Source of the DNA: Thermoplasmata archaeon
Lineage (GTDB): Archaea; Thermoplasmatota; Thermoplasmata; Lutacidiplasmatales; UBA184
Direction of reading: 5' to 3'
Assembly (NCBI GenBank): GCA_021819135.1
Contig: JAKASE010000011.1
Coordinates: 1 to 64,000 of the forward strand
Length of the DNA stretch: 64,000 nucleotides
The position numbers were made by a program, and so were the translations under genes. Shown here piece by piece: positions 16,982 through 25,843 of this stretch (positions within the stretch are counted from its first letter, which is position 1; every line of letters begins with the position of its first letter). The notes under the pieces were generated by a model that searched no databases, was not told where the DNA came from, and saw nothing but the letters and a program-made list of their open reading frames with translations.

Positions 16982-17794
16982 ATGGAAGAACGATCGGTCC
17001 GGATTCCGAGCGGAGACCGTGAGATCGACTGCTACCTCGCGATCCCGCCGCACCCGAAGACCTCCCTACCGGCCGTCGTCGTGATCCACGAGATCTTCGG
17101 CGCGGACGAGCACATCCGCGATGTCGCCCGGCGCTTCGCCGCCGAGGGATACGTCGGGGCGGCACCGAACCTCTTCTCCGGAGAGCTCCAGCACATCCTC
17201 ACCCCTCCGAACATCGCCCTCGCGATGCAGGCGCTCGCCCAGGCCCCTCCCGACCTCCGTCAGGACCCGTCCAAGATGTCCGCGTTCATCGCGACGCAGC
17301 CGTCCGAACGGCGCCCGGTCCTCGAGGCCCTGGGGCGGGTACGGGATGCGCGGGCGCAGGCGGGGTTCGCCCGGGACCTGGTCGCGGTCACCCGCTTCCT
17401 CGCCCGTCTGCCCGAGGTCGACCCCGAGCGGATCGGCTCGGTGGGGTTCTGCTTCGGAGGAGGGCTGTCGGCTCGGCTCGCCACCCAGGACCCCGAGCTC
17501 CGGGCCGCCGTGATCTTCTACGGCCAGAACCCGCCCCTCGCCGACGTCCCGGGGATCCATGCCGACGTGCTCGGCCTCTACGCGAGCGAGGACCCGGGGA
17601 TCACGGGAACGGTCCCCGAGCTCGAGCAGGCGATGCGCTCCGCAGGCAAGCACTTCGAGCACCACGTCTACCCGGGGGCGAAGCATGCCTTCTTCAACGA
17701 CCGTCGCCCGAACTACCACGAGGCAAGTGCGAAGGACGCATGGCCCCGGGTCCTCGGATTCTTCGGTCCACGGCTCCTACCGCATCATGCGTAG
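16982..17794 (+). CDS. Dienelactone hydrolase family protein
   Basis: 270 residues, alpha/beta hydrolase. The nucleophile Cys157 lies in GSVGFCFGGG, the acid is Asp204 in YASEDPG, and His235 lies in YPGAKHAFF; Glu37 in VVIHEIFG matches the residue that switches the Cys in dienelactone hydrolase. The region around 70-120 is longer than in the classic enzyme. Members hydrolyse lactones or esters; the substrate here is unknown. Confidence 0.88.
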   Translation: MEERSVRIPSGDREIDCYLAIPPHPKTSLPAVVVIHEIFGADEHIRDVARRFAAEGYVGAAPNLFSGELQHILTPPNIALAMQALAQAPPDLRQDPSKMSAFIATQPSERRPVLEALGRVRDARAQAGFARDLVAVTRFLARLPEVDPERIGSVGFCFGGGLSARLATQDPELRAAVIFYGQNPPLADVPGIHADVLGLYASEDPGITGTVPELEQAMRSAGKHFEHHVYPGAKHAFFNDRRPNYHEASAKDAWPRVLGFFGPRLLPHHA

Positions 17795-17862
17795 CCGGAT
17801 CGCCATCCCACCGCGCGCGCCGTGGCCGAAACGGCGATGAGGCGGAGCGCGATCCGGCCCCC

Positions 17863-18405
17863 ATGAGCCCGCGCCCGATCTCGCGCCGCTCGGAACTCCT
17901 CACGCCGGCCCAGGCCCGCCGACTGTACGCGTACAACCGGCGCGTCTTCGACCGGTTCGTCCGAAGGATCCGGGGGCTGTCGTGGAAGGATGCGAAGCGG
18001 AAGCGCGAGATCGGCCACCAATCGCTCTTCGACACCCTCGTTCACATCCTCAACGTGCACGAGGTCTGGCTCGGATACATCCTGTCGGGCCGCGGCTCGG
18101 ACCGGGAGCTCGAGACGCTCTTTCGGGATGGGACCCGGCACCCGAAGGACTGGGCGGGGTTCCGAGCCTACCATCGGAGGGTCTGGGCGATCGTCGACGG
18201 GTACATGGCCCGGGCGACCTCTGCCCGTCTCGCCGGCCCGGTGCACGCCTTCTGGATGCCGGGACACTACACTGCGTCGGACGCCCTGATGCAGACGTCG
18301 TTCGAGCAGGCCCATCATCTCGGGGAGATCATCGGCGCGATGTGGCAGCAGGACCTCGCCCCGCCCGAGATGACCTGGATCCGCGTGGGGAGCGGGGGTC
18401 ACTAG
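17863..18405 (+). CDS. DinB-family (YfiT-like) putative metal-binding protein
   Basis: 180 residues from the ATG at 17863. A four-helix-bundle pattern is visible, with the DinB-type histidines in LVHILNVHEVWLGYIL and in FEQAHHLGEIIGAMW. DinB proteins bind a divalent metal through three His residues, and several act as thiol-dependent transferases. The remaining part (RDGTRHPKDWAGFRAYHRR) is typical of the loop between helices. It follows the dienelactone hydrolase gene by 68 bp on the same strand and may share its transcript. Confidence 0.75.
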   Translation: MSPRPISRRSELLTPAQARRLYAYNRRVFDRFVRRIRGLSWKDAKRKREIGHQSLFDTLVHILNVHEVWLGYILSGRGSDRELETLFRDGTRHPKDWAGFRAYHRRVWAIVDGYMARATSARLAGPVHAFWMPGHYTASDALMQTSFEQAHHLGEIIGAMWQQDLAPPEMTWIRVGSGGH

Positions 18406-18448
18406 CGCCGGCGACCGGGCCCCGCCGGCGGACCGCCGGTCCTCGGGG

Positions 18449-18844
18449 TCACTCCGACGGGGGACCGAAGAACTCGAGCCAGTTGCCGTCCGGGTCCCGG
18501 GTGTACACGATGTTCTCGTGCGGCTCCCGGATGCGGGCCACGATCGGGAGACCGCGCCGGCGGAGCTCGGCCTCCCATGCCTCCACGTTCGAGACGCGAA
18601 AGCCGAAGTGGTCGAACTCGGTACCCTTGCGGAACGGCTCGTAGAACCGATTCGACCGGGGATAGTAGTTCAGCTCGACGCGCTGCCGCGCACCGGGGAA
18701 GATCAGGTGGACCCACCGGCCCCCGTGACCCATCGTCCCCCGTGCATGGACGCGGAAGCCCATCTTCCGGTAGAATCGCAACGAGCGTTCGAGGCCCCGG
18801 ACCCGGATCCCGCTGTACACGTACTCGACCCGTACGTTCGTCAC
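18449..18844 (-). CDS. VOC-superfamily protein
   Basis: 131 residues. The VOC pattern YVYSGIRVRGLERSLRFYRK, LNYYPRSN, DHFGFRVSNVEAW and TRDPDGNWLEFFG is clear; His in DHFGF and Glu in WLEFF are the likely metal ligands. It is close in pattern to the protein at 6921-7325. The start is a GTG placed exactly about 26 bp from a TATA-like box at 18867-18874. Substrate unknown. Confidence 0.85.
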   Translation of the reverse strand: MTNVRVEYVYSGIRVRGLERSLRFYRKMGFRVHARGTMGHGGRWVHLIFPGARQRVELNYYPRSNRFYEPFRKGTEFDHFGFRVSNVEAWEAELRRRGLPIVARIREPHENIVYTRDPDGNWLEFFGPPSE

Positions 18845-18866
18845 GAGCTCGGAAGAGTCCTCGCGG

Positions 18867-18874
18867 GATATAGC
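18867..18874 (-). promoter_or_regulatory. TATA-like box of the VOC gene
   Basis: GGATATAG on the plus strand (CTATATCC on the transcribed side), centred about 26 bp from the GTG at 18844, so the mRNA is probably leaderless. Confidence 0.5.
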
Positions 18875-18930
18875 CGACGACCCCGCCCCGGATCGGGTCC
18901 CGGATCCTCGGGGCCCGGGGCGTGCGCGTG

Positions 18931-18940
18931 GTTCGTATAC
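18931..18940 (+). promoter_or_regulatory. TATA-like box of the adenylyltransferase-like gene
   Basis: GTTCGTATAC ends about 21 bp before the ATG at 18961; the centre-to-start distance of 25 bp predicts a leaderless mRNA. It is divergent from the VOC promoter 60 bp away. Confidence 0.5.
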
Positions 18941-18960
18941 CCCCGGTCCCTGCTCCCGTC

Positions 18961-19839
18961 ATGGTGCGCGGCGGGTTTGGCCCGATCCTGGAGAGGTTCC
19001 GGGTCTGGGCCGAGGCGGAGCCGGCGGTGCGCGGGGCGATCGTCGTGGGCTCCCAGGCCCGGACGGTCGCCCCCGCGGATGAATGGTCGGACCTCGACCT
19101 CGTGATCTTCCACGACTCCCCCGAGTCGCTCGTCGATTCGCCCGAGTGGGTCCATCGCTTTGGCCCGGTGGTCCTGACGACCGTCGAAGAGACCGCGCTA
19201 TTGCACATGCGGGAGCGACGGGTCCTGTACTCCGACGGCCAGGACGTCGATTTCTCGGTGTTTCCGGCGGCGGCGTTGACGCTCGTGGCCGAGAGCGGGG
19301 AGGGACTGTCGGTGCTCGCGCGGGGGGTGGAGGTGGTGGTGGACAAGGACGGCCACCTGGCATCGATCCCGAGCGCGGTCCGAGCGGCATCGGCCGTGCC
19401 CGCACCTCTGCCGGATGAGGCGGAGTTCCAAGCCGTGGTCGCCGACTTCTGGTACCACGTGCTCTGGTCCGCGAAGAAGCTCCGGCGGGGAGAGCTGTGG
19501 ACCGCGAAGATGGCGATGGACGGTTACCTGAAGCGGCTCCTGCTCCGCCTGATCGAGTGGCAGGCGATCGTGCGCCGGGGGAGCTCCGTCGACGTGTGGC
19601 ACTCGGGCCGATTCCTCGAAGCGTGGGCCGAGCGCGACACCCTCGCCCGCCTGCCCGCGACCTTCGCGAGGTACGATGCGGCGGACCTCGCCCGCGCGCT
19701 GAATGAGCAGAGCCGATTGTTCTCGGATCTCGTGCACGAGGTCGCGCGCGCCCGGAGCTGGGACGCGCTCGACGCCGCGGAGTCCCGGGTCCGCGAGCTG
19801 ACCGGGGCGCTCCTGAAGGGGACCGACCGTTCGGGCTAA
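18961..19839 (+). CDS. Aminoglycoside 6-adenylyltransferase-like nucleotidyltransferase
   Basis: 292 residues. The N-terminal nucleotidyltransferase domain has VVGSQARTVAPADEWSDLDL with the paired acidic residues and a third acid in GQDVDFSVFP. The helical C-terminal domain contains WYHVLWSAKKLRRGELWTAK and a later WGARDxx-type segment as in AadE/streptomycin adenylyltransferase relatives. Some relatives modify aminoglycosides; others act on unknown targets. Resistance should not be assumed for an archaeon. Confidence 0.75.
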   Translation: MVRGGFGPILERFRVWAEAEPAVRGAIVVGSQARTVAPADEWSDLDLVIFHDSPESLVDSPEWVHRFGPVVLTTVEETALLHMRERRVLYSDGQDVDFSVFPAAALTLVAESGEGLSVLARGVEVVVDKDGHLASIPSAVRAASAVPAPLPDEAEFQAVVADFWYHVLWSAKKLRRGELWTAKMAMDGYLKRLLLRLIEWQAIVRRGSSVDVWHSGRFLEAWAERDTLARLPATFARYDAADLARALNEQSRLFSDLVHEVARARSWDALDAAESRVRELTGALLKGTDRSG

Positions 19840-19957
19840 GGATCTCCATCCGTAGCTCCCCGGTTGCGGCCCGCGACGTTCCTGCCGGGGCGCGGATCGG
19901 GCCGCCCGGTTGGCGGCTCGGGTCCGCCGCGATCCGGGAAGCCGAGAGTCACTCCCC

Positions 19958-19965
19958 TATAGGGA
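19958..19965 (+). promoter_or_regulatory. TATA-like box of the MBL-fold gene
   Basis: CTATAGGG centred 25 bp upstream of the ATG at 19986, which predicts leaderless initiation. Confidence 0.45.
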
Positions 19966-19985
19966 CCGGCCGCTAGCCCGAGGCG

Positions 19986-20924
19986 ATGCCCGCCGCATCA
20001 CTCCCGCGCTCGGAGCACTACTCGTTCGAGGTCCTGGAGGACGGGATCGGCTTCGGCCGGGCCCGGGCCGAGGGGACGGCTCTCTCGAACACGGGGGTCG
20101 TCGACCTCGGAGGGTCGACGCTCATCTTCGACACCAGCCTTACCCAGCGATCGGCCCGGGAGATCCGCGATGCCTCGATGGTGCTGACCGGCCGACCTCC
20201 CTCCCTGAGCGTGAACAGCCACTGGCACCTCGATCACATGCTCGGCAACCAGGTCTTCGCGGACCGGCCGATCTACGCCTCCCGCCGCACGGGGAAGATC
20301 CTCCGAGAGAGGCGGGCCGAGCTCGACAGGGAACTTGCCCGTGAGAGCCTCGAGGCGGAAATCCGGCAGCTCGAGATCGACCAGCGCGCGAAGGGCCTCG
20401 TAGGAAAGCCCTCCCCGTTCGACGGGGCGCTGAGGCTCAATCGTGCCCTGCTCGACGAGACGGGCGACCGCCGACTCACGCTCCCGACCGACGGGTTCGA
20501 CCGGGAGCTCCGGCTCCCGGGGGACCGGGACGCCCGGCTCCTCTCCTTCGGGGCCGGACACACCGAGAGCGACACGGTCCTCTTTCTCGGGAAGGCCCGG
20601 GTCATCTTTGCGGGCGATCTGGTCGTCGCGGGTACCCACCCGAACGTGCTCTCGGGGGATCCGGAGCACTGGCTCACCGTGCTCGACGAGATCGAGGCGC
20701 TGCGGCCGGAGCGGATCGCGACCGGACACGGTCCGCTCCGGTCGACCGAGGGGCTCGATACGATGCGGGACTATCTCTCGACCGTCGTCGAACTCTCCCG
20801 CGCGCCGGGGGAACCGGAGATCCCCGCGCGATTCCGGGAATTCACCGAACCGGATCAGTTCGCCCGCAACCTCGCGCACCTCCGCGCCCGGTCATCGGCG
20901 ACCCACGGCTCTCGTGGCCCGTGA
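19986..20924 (+). CDS. Metallo-beta-lactamase-fold hydrolase
   Basis: 312 residues. The metal motif HxHxDH is HWHLDH at 79-84, with a further His in GAGHTESDTVLF and Asp in VIFAGDLVVAG, and a late TGHGP block. The arrangement resembles the glyoxalase II/quinol-type MBL hydrolases. An insert of about 60 residues, rich in Glu and Arg, sits after the first motif (residues about 100-160). Substrate unknown. Its stop overlaps by 4 bp a small ORF, which in turn overlaps the 3-methyladenine glycosylase gene. Confidence 0.85.
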   Translation: MPAASLPRSEHYSFEVLEDGIGFGRARAEGTALSNTGVVDLGGSTLIFDTSLTQRSAREIRDASMVLTGRPPSLSVNSHWHLDHMLGNQVFADRPIYASRRTGKILRERRAELDRELARESLEAEIRQLEIDQRAKGLVGKPSPFDGALRLNRALLDETGDRRLTLPTDGFDRELRLPGDRDARLLSFGAGHTESDTVLFLGKARVIFAGDLVVAGTHPNVLSGDPEHWLTVLDEIEALRPERIATGHGPLRSTEGLDTMRDYLSTVVELSRAPGEPEIPARFREFTEPDQFARNLAHLRARSSATHGSRGP

Positions 20925-21184
20925 TCGCGGCGGTCGGCAACGAAGGGCCGAGGGGCCATTCTGCACCCGCGAACGGACGCGAGCCGCTTCGGCGACGCGT
21001 GGTCCGCATCGTACATCTCCCCGAGCACGGTCGCGAGTTGTGGGGACTTCGAGGTCCGCTTCGATACGAGTTCGCCGACCTCGCGGACCCCATCCCTGAA
21101 CGCCGGGGCGCGCGGAGGGTGGTACCCCCTCCCAGCGTGGCGCTGGGTTATCCACCGGACGGGCTCCCGCCGGTGACCGCATGA
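20921..21184 (+). CDS. Small hypothetical protein, weakly supported
   Basis: 87 residues from a GTG. It has no recognised domain; the N-terminal third is low complexity, and the middle (VVRIVHLPEHGRELWGLRGP) looks more protein-like. The main argument for a real gene is position: its start overlaps the upstream MBL stop by 4 bp and its stop overlaps the downstream ATG by 4 bp, which would be unlikely twice by chance. It could still be an intergenic spacer. Confidence 0.35.
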   Translation: MIAAVGNEGPRGHSAPANGREPLRRRVVRIVHLPEHGRELWGLRGPLRYEFADLADPIPERRGARRVVPPPSVALGYPPDGLPPVTA

Positions 21185-21768
21185 AGCGCTGTCCGTGGGG
21201 CGCCTCCGGCGACCCGTTGATGCAGGAGTATCACGACCGGGAGTGGGGCACTCCGGTCCACGACGATCGGCGGCACTTCGAGTTCCTCGTCCTGGAGGGC
21301 GCGCAGGCCGGGCTCAGCTGGTCCCTCATCCTGCGGAGGCGTCCCGGCTACGCGCGTGCCTTCAGCGGTTTCGACCCGGCGCGGGTGGCCCGCTACACCC
21401 CCGAGCGCGTCCGTCGCCTGACGCAGGAACCGAGCATCGTCCGCAACCGCCGCAAGATCGAGTCGGTGGTGCAGAACGCGAAGGCGTTCCTGGCCGTTCA
21501 GCGGGAGTACGGTAGTTTCGACACGTACTGCTGGCGGTTCGTGGGGGGCCGTCCTCGCCAGAACCGCTGGCGATCCGCGAAGGAGGTTCCGATCACGACC
21601 GACGAGTCGGACGCCCTCAGCCGAGACCTGCGGGAGCGGGGCTTCGGCTTCGTCGGTTCGACGATCATCTACTCCCACATGCAGGCCGTGGGCATGGTGA
21701 ACGACCACCTGACCGGCTGCTTCCGCCACGCTCAGCTGCGGGACGGCGACCACGGCCCCGCGCTATAG
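21181..21768 (+). CDS. tag: DNA-3-methyladenine glycosylase I
   Basis: 195 residues, normal length for Tag. The N-terminus RCPW(G) and YHDREWGTP carry the zinc Cys4 and His18, and the other zinc ligands are in the C-terminal NDHLTGCFRH. FEFLVLEGAQAGLSWSLILR contains the catalytic Glu region. Tag removes 3-methyladenine from alkylated DNA as the first step of base excision repair. It lies last in a run of three overlapping plus-strand genes. A second alkylation-repair gene (ATL) lies at 50294-50713. Confidence 0.94.
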   Translation: MKRCPWGASGDPLMQEYHDREWGTPVHDDRRHFEFLVLEGAQAGLSWSLILRRRPGYARAFSGFDPARVARYTPERVRRLTQEPSIVRNRRKIESVVQNAKAFLAVQREYGSFDTYCWRFVGGRPRQNRWRSAKEVPITTDESDALSRDLRERGFGFVGSTIIYSHMQAVGMVNDHLTGCFRHAQLRDGDHGPAL

Positions 21769-22194
21769 TTCGGACACGCAGCGGTAGAGTGGACCGATCA
21801 CGCCCCAGGAGTCCTTCATCGGACCTCCTTCGAGCTCGGCGACCAGGTAGCTCTCGTTCCACTCCCGGAACCGGGGGTCCGCGTTCCACAGGGTGATCCC
21901 GGTCGTCACGAGCCGGCGAGGGGGTTTGGCGCGCGGGTCGCGGACCGAGAGCCCGTCCATCGTGAACATCAGCCGGGGCCCCTCGGACGTCGTCAGGATC
22001 CCGCGCAGTCGAGGGAGGAACACGCCGTCCGGCCTCAATCGGGCGAAGTTCGTGGCGTGGACGATGCCATGAAGACGGCCCGCGTCGAGCGTACCGGTCA
22101 GGATGCCGTAGACCTGTCCGCCCTCCGGATACGGGGTCTCCTCGTCGACCGCGGTGTAGATCAGCTCGATCCGGCCGACCTTCTCGAGCCGCAT
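21763..22194 (-). CDS. DUF3237-like protein
   Basis: 143 residues, predicted all-beta. The pattern GGQVYGILTGTLDAGRLHG at the N-terminus, then RLRGILTTSEGPRLMFTMDG, and PRFREWNESYLVAELEG near the end resembles DUF3237 (AttH/calycin-like barrels). The assignment is by overall pattern only. It overlaps the end of the tag gene by 6 bp on the opposite strand. No function is known for the family. Confidence 0.55.
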   Translation of the reverse strand: MRLEKVGRIELIYTAVDEETPYPEGGQVYGILTGTLDAGRLHGIVHATNFARLRPDGVFLPRLRGILTTSEGPRLMFTMDGLSVRDPRAKPPRRLVTTGITLWNADPRFREWNESYLVAELEGGPMKDSWGVIGPLYRCVSEL

Positions 22195-22328
22195 GGCCGC
22201 AGCCCGGGGAAACGGCTGGTGGAGGTCAAAGCGCCGATAGGCGCAATCCGAGGGTCCTCCCGTCCGGGTCCCGCGGTCGGTTCAAATACTCGGGCCTCCG
22301 AGTCCGGTGCGGAGCGGCCCTGGATCCG

Positions 22329-22571
22329 ATGCTGCGTTACGGTCTCCTGGGAGGGGCCCGACCGAAGATGCCCTGGGAGCTCTTCGTCACCATCGGGGCG
22401 GCCTCCGCGGGTGCCGGACTCGCGTTCGCCGTGCTGTTCCCGCTCTGGACGACCTACTTCGCCCTCGGCGCGGTCGAGCTCGGCGTCTTCGAGGCCATCG
22501 GAGCCGGTCTCCTGACCGCGGGGTGGTTGCGGCGCCGGGGCGCCTCTCGGGGCGCCGTCCCACCCGGCTAG
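22329..22571 (+). CDS. Small two-helix membrane protein
   Basis: 80 residues with two hydrophobic segments, about 17-37 and 42-66, then a basic tail (WLRRRGASRG). A TATA-like TCAAATACTC lies about 40 bp upstream. No family recognised. The frame sits between two genes and has no competing reading. Confidence 0.5.
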   Translation: MLRYGLLGGARPKMPWELFVTIGAASAGAGLAFAVLFPLWTTYFALGAVELGVFEAIGAGLLTAGWLRRRGASRGAVPPG

Positions 22572-22885
22572 GCCGAGCGCTCCCGGGCCCTCGAAGTTAC
22601 GGGTCGGCCCCGCCGGGGCCACCCGGGCAGCGGATGGAGCGCGACTGGCATTCGGATGGGGTGAGTACTCCCGGATTGCGGAAAGCGAGAGACCTCTCCG
22701 GATCTCCCTCCGGATCCTCAAAGAACGCGAATCGCTGTCCCCCGGGTCGCGGAGCGGGCGCCGCCGCGAAGTGGACCCCAGTACTGCGGGGTCGTTGGCA
22801 CCGGTCCGAACGAGTGCCCCGCACCGGGCCCGATCCCGGAGGGTCGGGAGGTAGAAGAGAAGGGTGGACTATCGGTCCCACGCCC

Positions 22886-24442
22886 ATGCCGTTGCTGGGA
22901 AGCGAGCGCGCTCCGGTCCCCGGCGCTCGAGCGATCGGAGAATCGATCCCCGAGGCGACGATCACCATCACGCTGCTCCTGCGTCGGCGCTCCGACGTGG
23001 CCCCGATTCCTTCGCTGGAGGAACTCGGGCGAACCGTCACCGGCGATCGGGAGCCCCTTTCTCGCGAGGTGTTCTCCTCCCGGCACGGGGCGCACCCGGA
23101 CGATCTTCGGGCCGTGCGGGATTTCGCCTCCGCCCGCCGGTTTCTCATCGAATCGGAGTCGGTCGGGGGCCGTACGGTCCGCGTCGCCGGTCCGATCTCG
23201 GAGGTCGCCCGGGCCTTCGGAGTCTCGCTGAAGCGCTGGGCGTACCCGGGAGGCTCCTACCGGGGTCGGGTGGGCCCCGTGGTCCTGCCTCCGGAGCTCG
23301 AACCGATCGTGGTCGGGGTGTTCGGGCTCGATGACCGGCCTCAGGCCCGACCCCACTTCCGCCGCCACGGGACGGCGGCGGCCACCGACGCCTCCTACAC
23401 GCCTCCCGAGGTGGCGTCGGCCTACGGCTTTCCGCCCGGCACCGACGGCGCCGGGACGACGGTCGGGATCCTCGAGCTCGGGGGAGGATACCGACCAAGA
23501 GATCTGACCGACTACTTCGAGACCCTCGGCCTTCCGGTCCCCGAGATCGTCGCGGTCTCGGTCGATGGTGGTCAGAACGCGCCGACCGGCAGCCCGGACG
23601 GACCCGACGGGGAGGTCGAGCTCGACATCGAGGTCGCGGGGTCGGTCGCGCCCGGGGCCCGGATCGTCGTCTACTTCGCGCCCAATACCGACCAAGGATT
23701 CCTCGACGGGCTCACCACGGCGTTCCATGATACGACCTATCGTCCCGCCGTCGTGTCGATCAGCTGGGGCGGGCCGGAGGACACCTGGACGGCCCAGGGC
23801 CGGAGCGCGATGAATGCCGCATGCGAGGACGCGGCGACGATGGGGATCACGGTCCTTGCCGCCTCCGGCGACCAAGGAGCGACCGACGGGAGCGGCGGCG
23901 CCCTCACCGTGGACTTCCCGGCATCCAGCCCGTTCGCGACCGGCTGCGGGGGCACGCGTCTCGTCGTCGCGAACGGACGCGTGGCCTCGGAGACCGTTTG
24001 GAACGCGGAGGCGATCGGCGAGGGCGCGACGGGCGGTGGCGTCAGCGAGGTCTTCGCGCGACCGACCTTCCAGTCCTCCGCGTCGGTCCCGCCCGCCCCG
24101 AACGGGTTTGCCGGGAGGGGGGTGCCGGACGTCGCGGGGGACGCGGATCCGGCCACCGGATACTCGGTTGAGGTCGATGGGCTCCGTACCGTGATCGGGG
24201 GCACGAGCGCCGTCGCGCCGCTCTGGGCGGGACTGGTCGCCCGCCTAGCGCAGTCCCTCGGACGCCCGCTCGGGTACCTCAATCCGTGGCTCTACCGCCC
24301 GGCGGAGGCGGCGACGTTCCGCGACATCACGAGCGGGAACAACGGAGGATATTCGGCGGGCCCCGGTTGGGACCCCTGCACGGGGCTCGGAAGCCCGAGC
24401 GGGGCGAAGCTCTTGGCGGCGCTCCGCGGGCTACAGCCCTAG
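22886..24442 (+). CDS. Sedolisin/kumamolisin-type serine-carboxyl peptidase (S53)
   Basis: 518 residues from the ATG at 22886. Residues 1-165 form the pro-kumamolisin activation domain (EVFSSRHGAHPDDLRAVRDF is characteristic). The catalytic domain follows: Glu243 and Asp247 in GEVELDIEV, the oxyanion Asp329 in ASGDQGA, and Ser441 in GGTSAVAP, the S53 triad plus Asp. The calcium site is at the C-terminus (FRDITSGNNGG...GWDPCTGLG). Sedolisins work at acid pH. No signal peptide is visible at the N-terminus, so the export route is unclear. The gene converges with a terpene-cyclase-fold gene, overlapping by 4 bp at the 3' ends. Confidence 0.92.
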   Translation: MPLLGSERAPVPGARAIGESIPEATITITLLLRRRSDVAPIPSLEELGRTVTGDREPLSREVFSSRHGAHPDDLRAVRDFASARRFLIESESVGGRTVRVAGPISEVARAFGVSLKRWAYPGGSYRGRVGPVVLPPELEPIVVGVFGLDDRPQARPHFRRHGTAAATDASYTPPEVASAYGFPPGTDGAGTTVGILELGGGYRPRDLTDYFETLGLPVPEIVAVSVDGGQNAPTGSPDGPDGEVELDIEVAGSVAPGARIVVYFAPNTDQGFLDGLTTAFHDTTYRPAVVSISWGGPEDTWTAQGRSAMNAACEDAATMGITVLAASGDQGATDGSGGALTVDFPASSPFATGCGGTRLVVANGRVASETVWNAEAIGEGATGGGVSEVFARPTFQSSASVPPAPNGFAGRGVPDVAGDADPATGYSVEVDGLRTVIGGTSAVAPLWAGLVARLAQSLGRPLGYLNPWLYRPAEAATFRDITSGNNGGYSAGPGWDPCTGLGSPSGAKLLAALRGLQP

Positions 24443-25404
24443 CTCGCCGGGATCCGGGTGAGTATGCTCAGCGCCTCGACGGTCGCCCAGCGGCTCGGCA
24501 GGGTCGGCTGCTCGAGTCGCAGTGGGAAGACCGGACGCTCGAACACATACCCCCCCTTCGAGGCGTCCAGGTCGGGGTGGTCGGCATCCAGCGCCCAGGT
24601 GCCGTCTGGGCGCCGCTTGCTCTCGAGCCACCGCAACGCCGGACGGAGACGCCGGTCCCCTCCGTAGCCGAGGCGGGTAAGGACACGGAGGCCGACCAGG
24701 AGATCGTAGTAGTAGTGGTTCGGATAGTGGATGCGGAACCAGGGCGGGTAGCGGTCCTTTCCTTCCTCGGAGAGGTGACGGGAGAGGTAGAACTCGGCCC
24801 CCCGTTCGATCGACCGACGGACCGGTCCGCTCCGGGTGCCTTCGGGGATCTCCGCGAGGGCGGCGAGCCCTTCCCAGCCGTCGAGCGTCCCGGTCCGCGA
24901 GGGAAAACAGTGCCAGCCGCCGTCCGGCTTCTGCGACCGGACGATCCAGTCGATGCCTCGCTGGACGCCCGGAAGGTCGAGGTAGCCGAACCGCGCCAGG
25001 TAGCGGACCGTGTTCCCGACGATGCAGATCTCGGCGTCCTTATCCGCGAGCCCGTTGCCACGGATCTCCCACCGTCGGATGATCAGCTCCGCCATGCGGC
25101 GGATCCGAGGGTCGCTCCCGGTCATCCCGAGGTCCGAGAGCACGATCGCGCGCCAGTTCGTCACGAGGTACTTCGGCACGTAGAGGTCCCGGCCGGCGGA
25201 CCCGGGGGTGCCCCAGTGGCCGTCAGGAAACTGGCCCTCGAGCAGCGCCGCCGCCCACCCGGTCTTGCCGATCGACCGACGGGCGGCCCGCACCGCAGGG
25301 TCTCCGGCGGGCCGACCCTCCACCTCGGTGTAGTACCGGAAGCGGACGCTCGGGTCAGACTTCCGTCCCGTGAGCCAGGATCGGAGTTGGGGGGATACGC
25401 GCAT
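24439..25404 (-). CDS. Prenyltransferase/squalene-cyclase-fold repeat protein (paralogue A)
   Basis: 321 residues from ATG 25404 (a GTG lies one codon upstream). It consists of alpha-alpha hairpin repeats with QW-like motifs such as VRSQKPDGGWHCFPSR and LESKRRPDGTWALDAD, as in squalene cyclases and prenyltransferase beta subunits. The class-defining DxDD acid of cyclases is not seen, so catalysis is doubtful. HYYYDLLVGLRVLTRLGYG is shared almost verbatim with the protein at 42366-43424, its paralogue. A TATA-like TAGTATTATC (complement of 25430-25440) lies about 30 bp upstream. Confidence 0.75.
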   Translation of the reverse strand: MRVSPQLRSWLTGRKSDPSVRFRYYTEVEGRPAGDPAVRAARRSIGKTGWAAALLEGQFPDGHWGTPGSAGRDLYVPKYLVTNWRAIVLSDLGMTGSDPRIRRMAELIIRRWEIRGNGLADKDAEICIVGNTVRYLARFGYLDLPGVQRGIDWIVRSQKPDGGWHCFPSRTGTLDGWEGLAALAEIPEGTRSGPVRRSIERGAEFYLSRHLSEEGKDRYPPWFRIHYPNHYYYDLLVGLRVLTRLGYGGDRRLRPALRWLESKRRPDGTWALDADHPDLDASKGGYVFERPVFPLRLEQPTLPSRWATVEALSILTRIPAS

Positions 25405-25407
25405 CAC

Positions 25408-25843
25408 CGGTTGGGAGGTTTGCCACCTGATAATACTATAGAAACTATCGTCGTCGACCCGGTCACGAAGGGAGGAAACCGCCTCTCACGGGGACTCGAT
25501 CGAGTTCGGCCTCCCCCGCCCCGAAGGTCACGACCCCGGCGAGACGGGGGATCCATCCGTACGAAGGGGACGACGACCCAAGGGCCGGAGGTATCTCGGT
25601 CCGCGTGGCGAATGCGGAGGCTTCGTGGTCGGAAGGGCCGCTCGCGCAGGCGGGGACGGCGAGCTCGCCCGCGACCCTCGGCTGGCATCGCCGGGAGGAG
25701 ACGGTGCGACCCGACGCGCCGTGTCGTCCGTGGACGGGCCGTGGACCGCCCGCTCACGCGAGACTCTATGCCACGAGATCCCGCCGGAACCCTCGTTCGT
25801 CGGACGGTGACACATGCGCCGCGTCGGTTCGATCCCCGGAAAC
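25408..25843. other. Intergenic region, promoter only
   Basis: About 436 bp between AcnX and the terpene-cyclase-fold gene. An AT-rich patch at 25428-25448 (minus-strand TATA of the latter gene) is the only structure I see. No convincing ORF or RNA. Confidence 0.5.
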
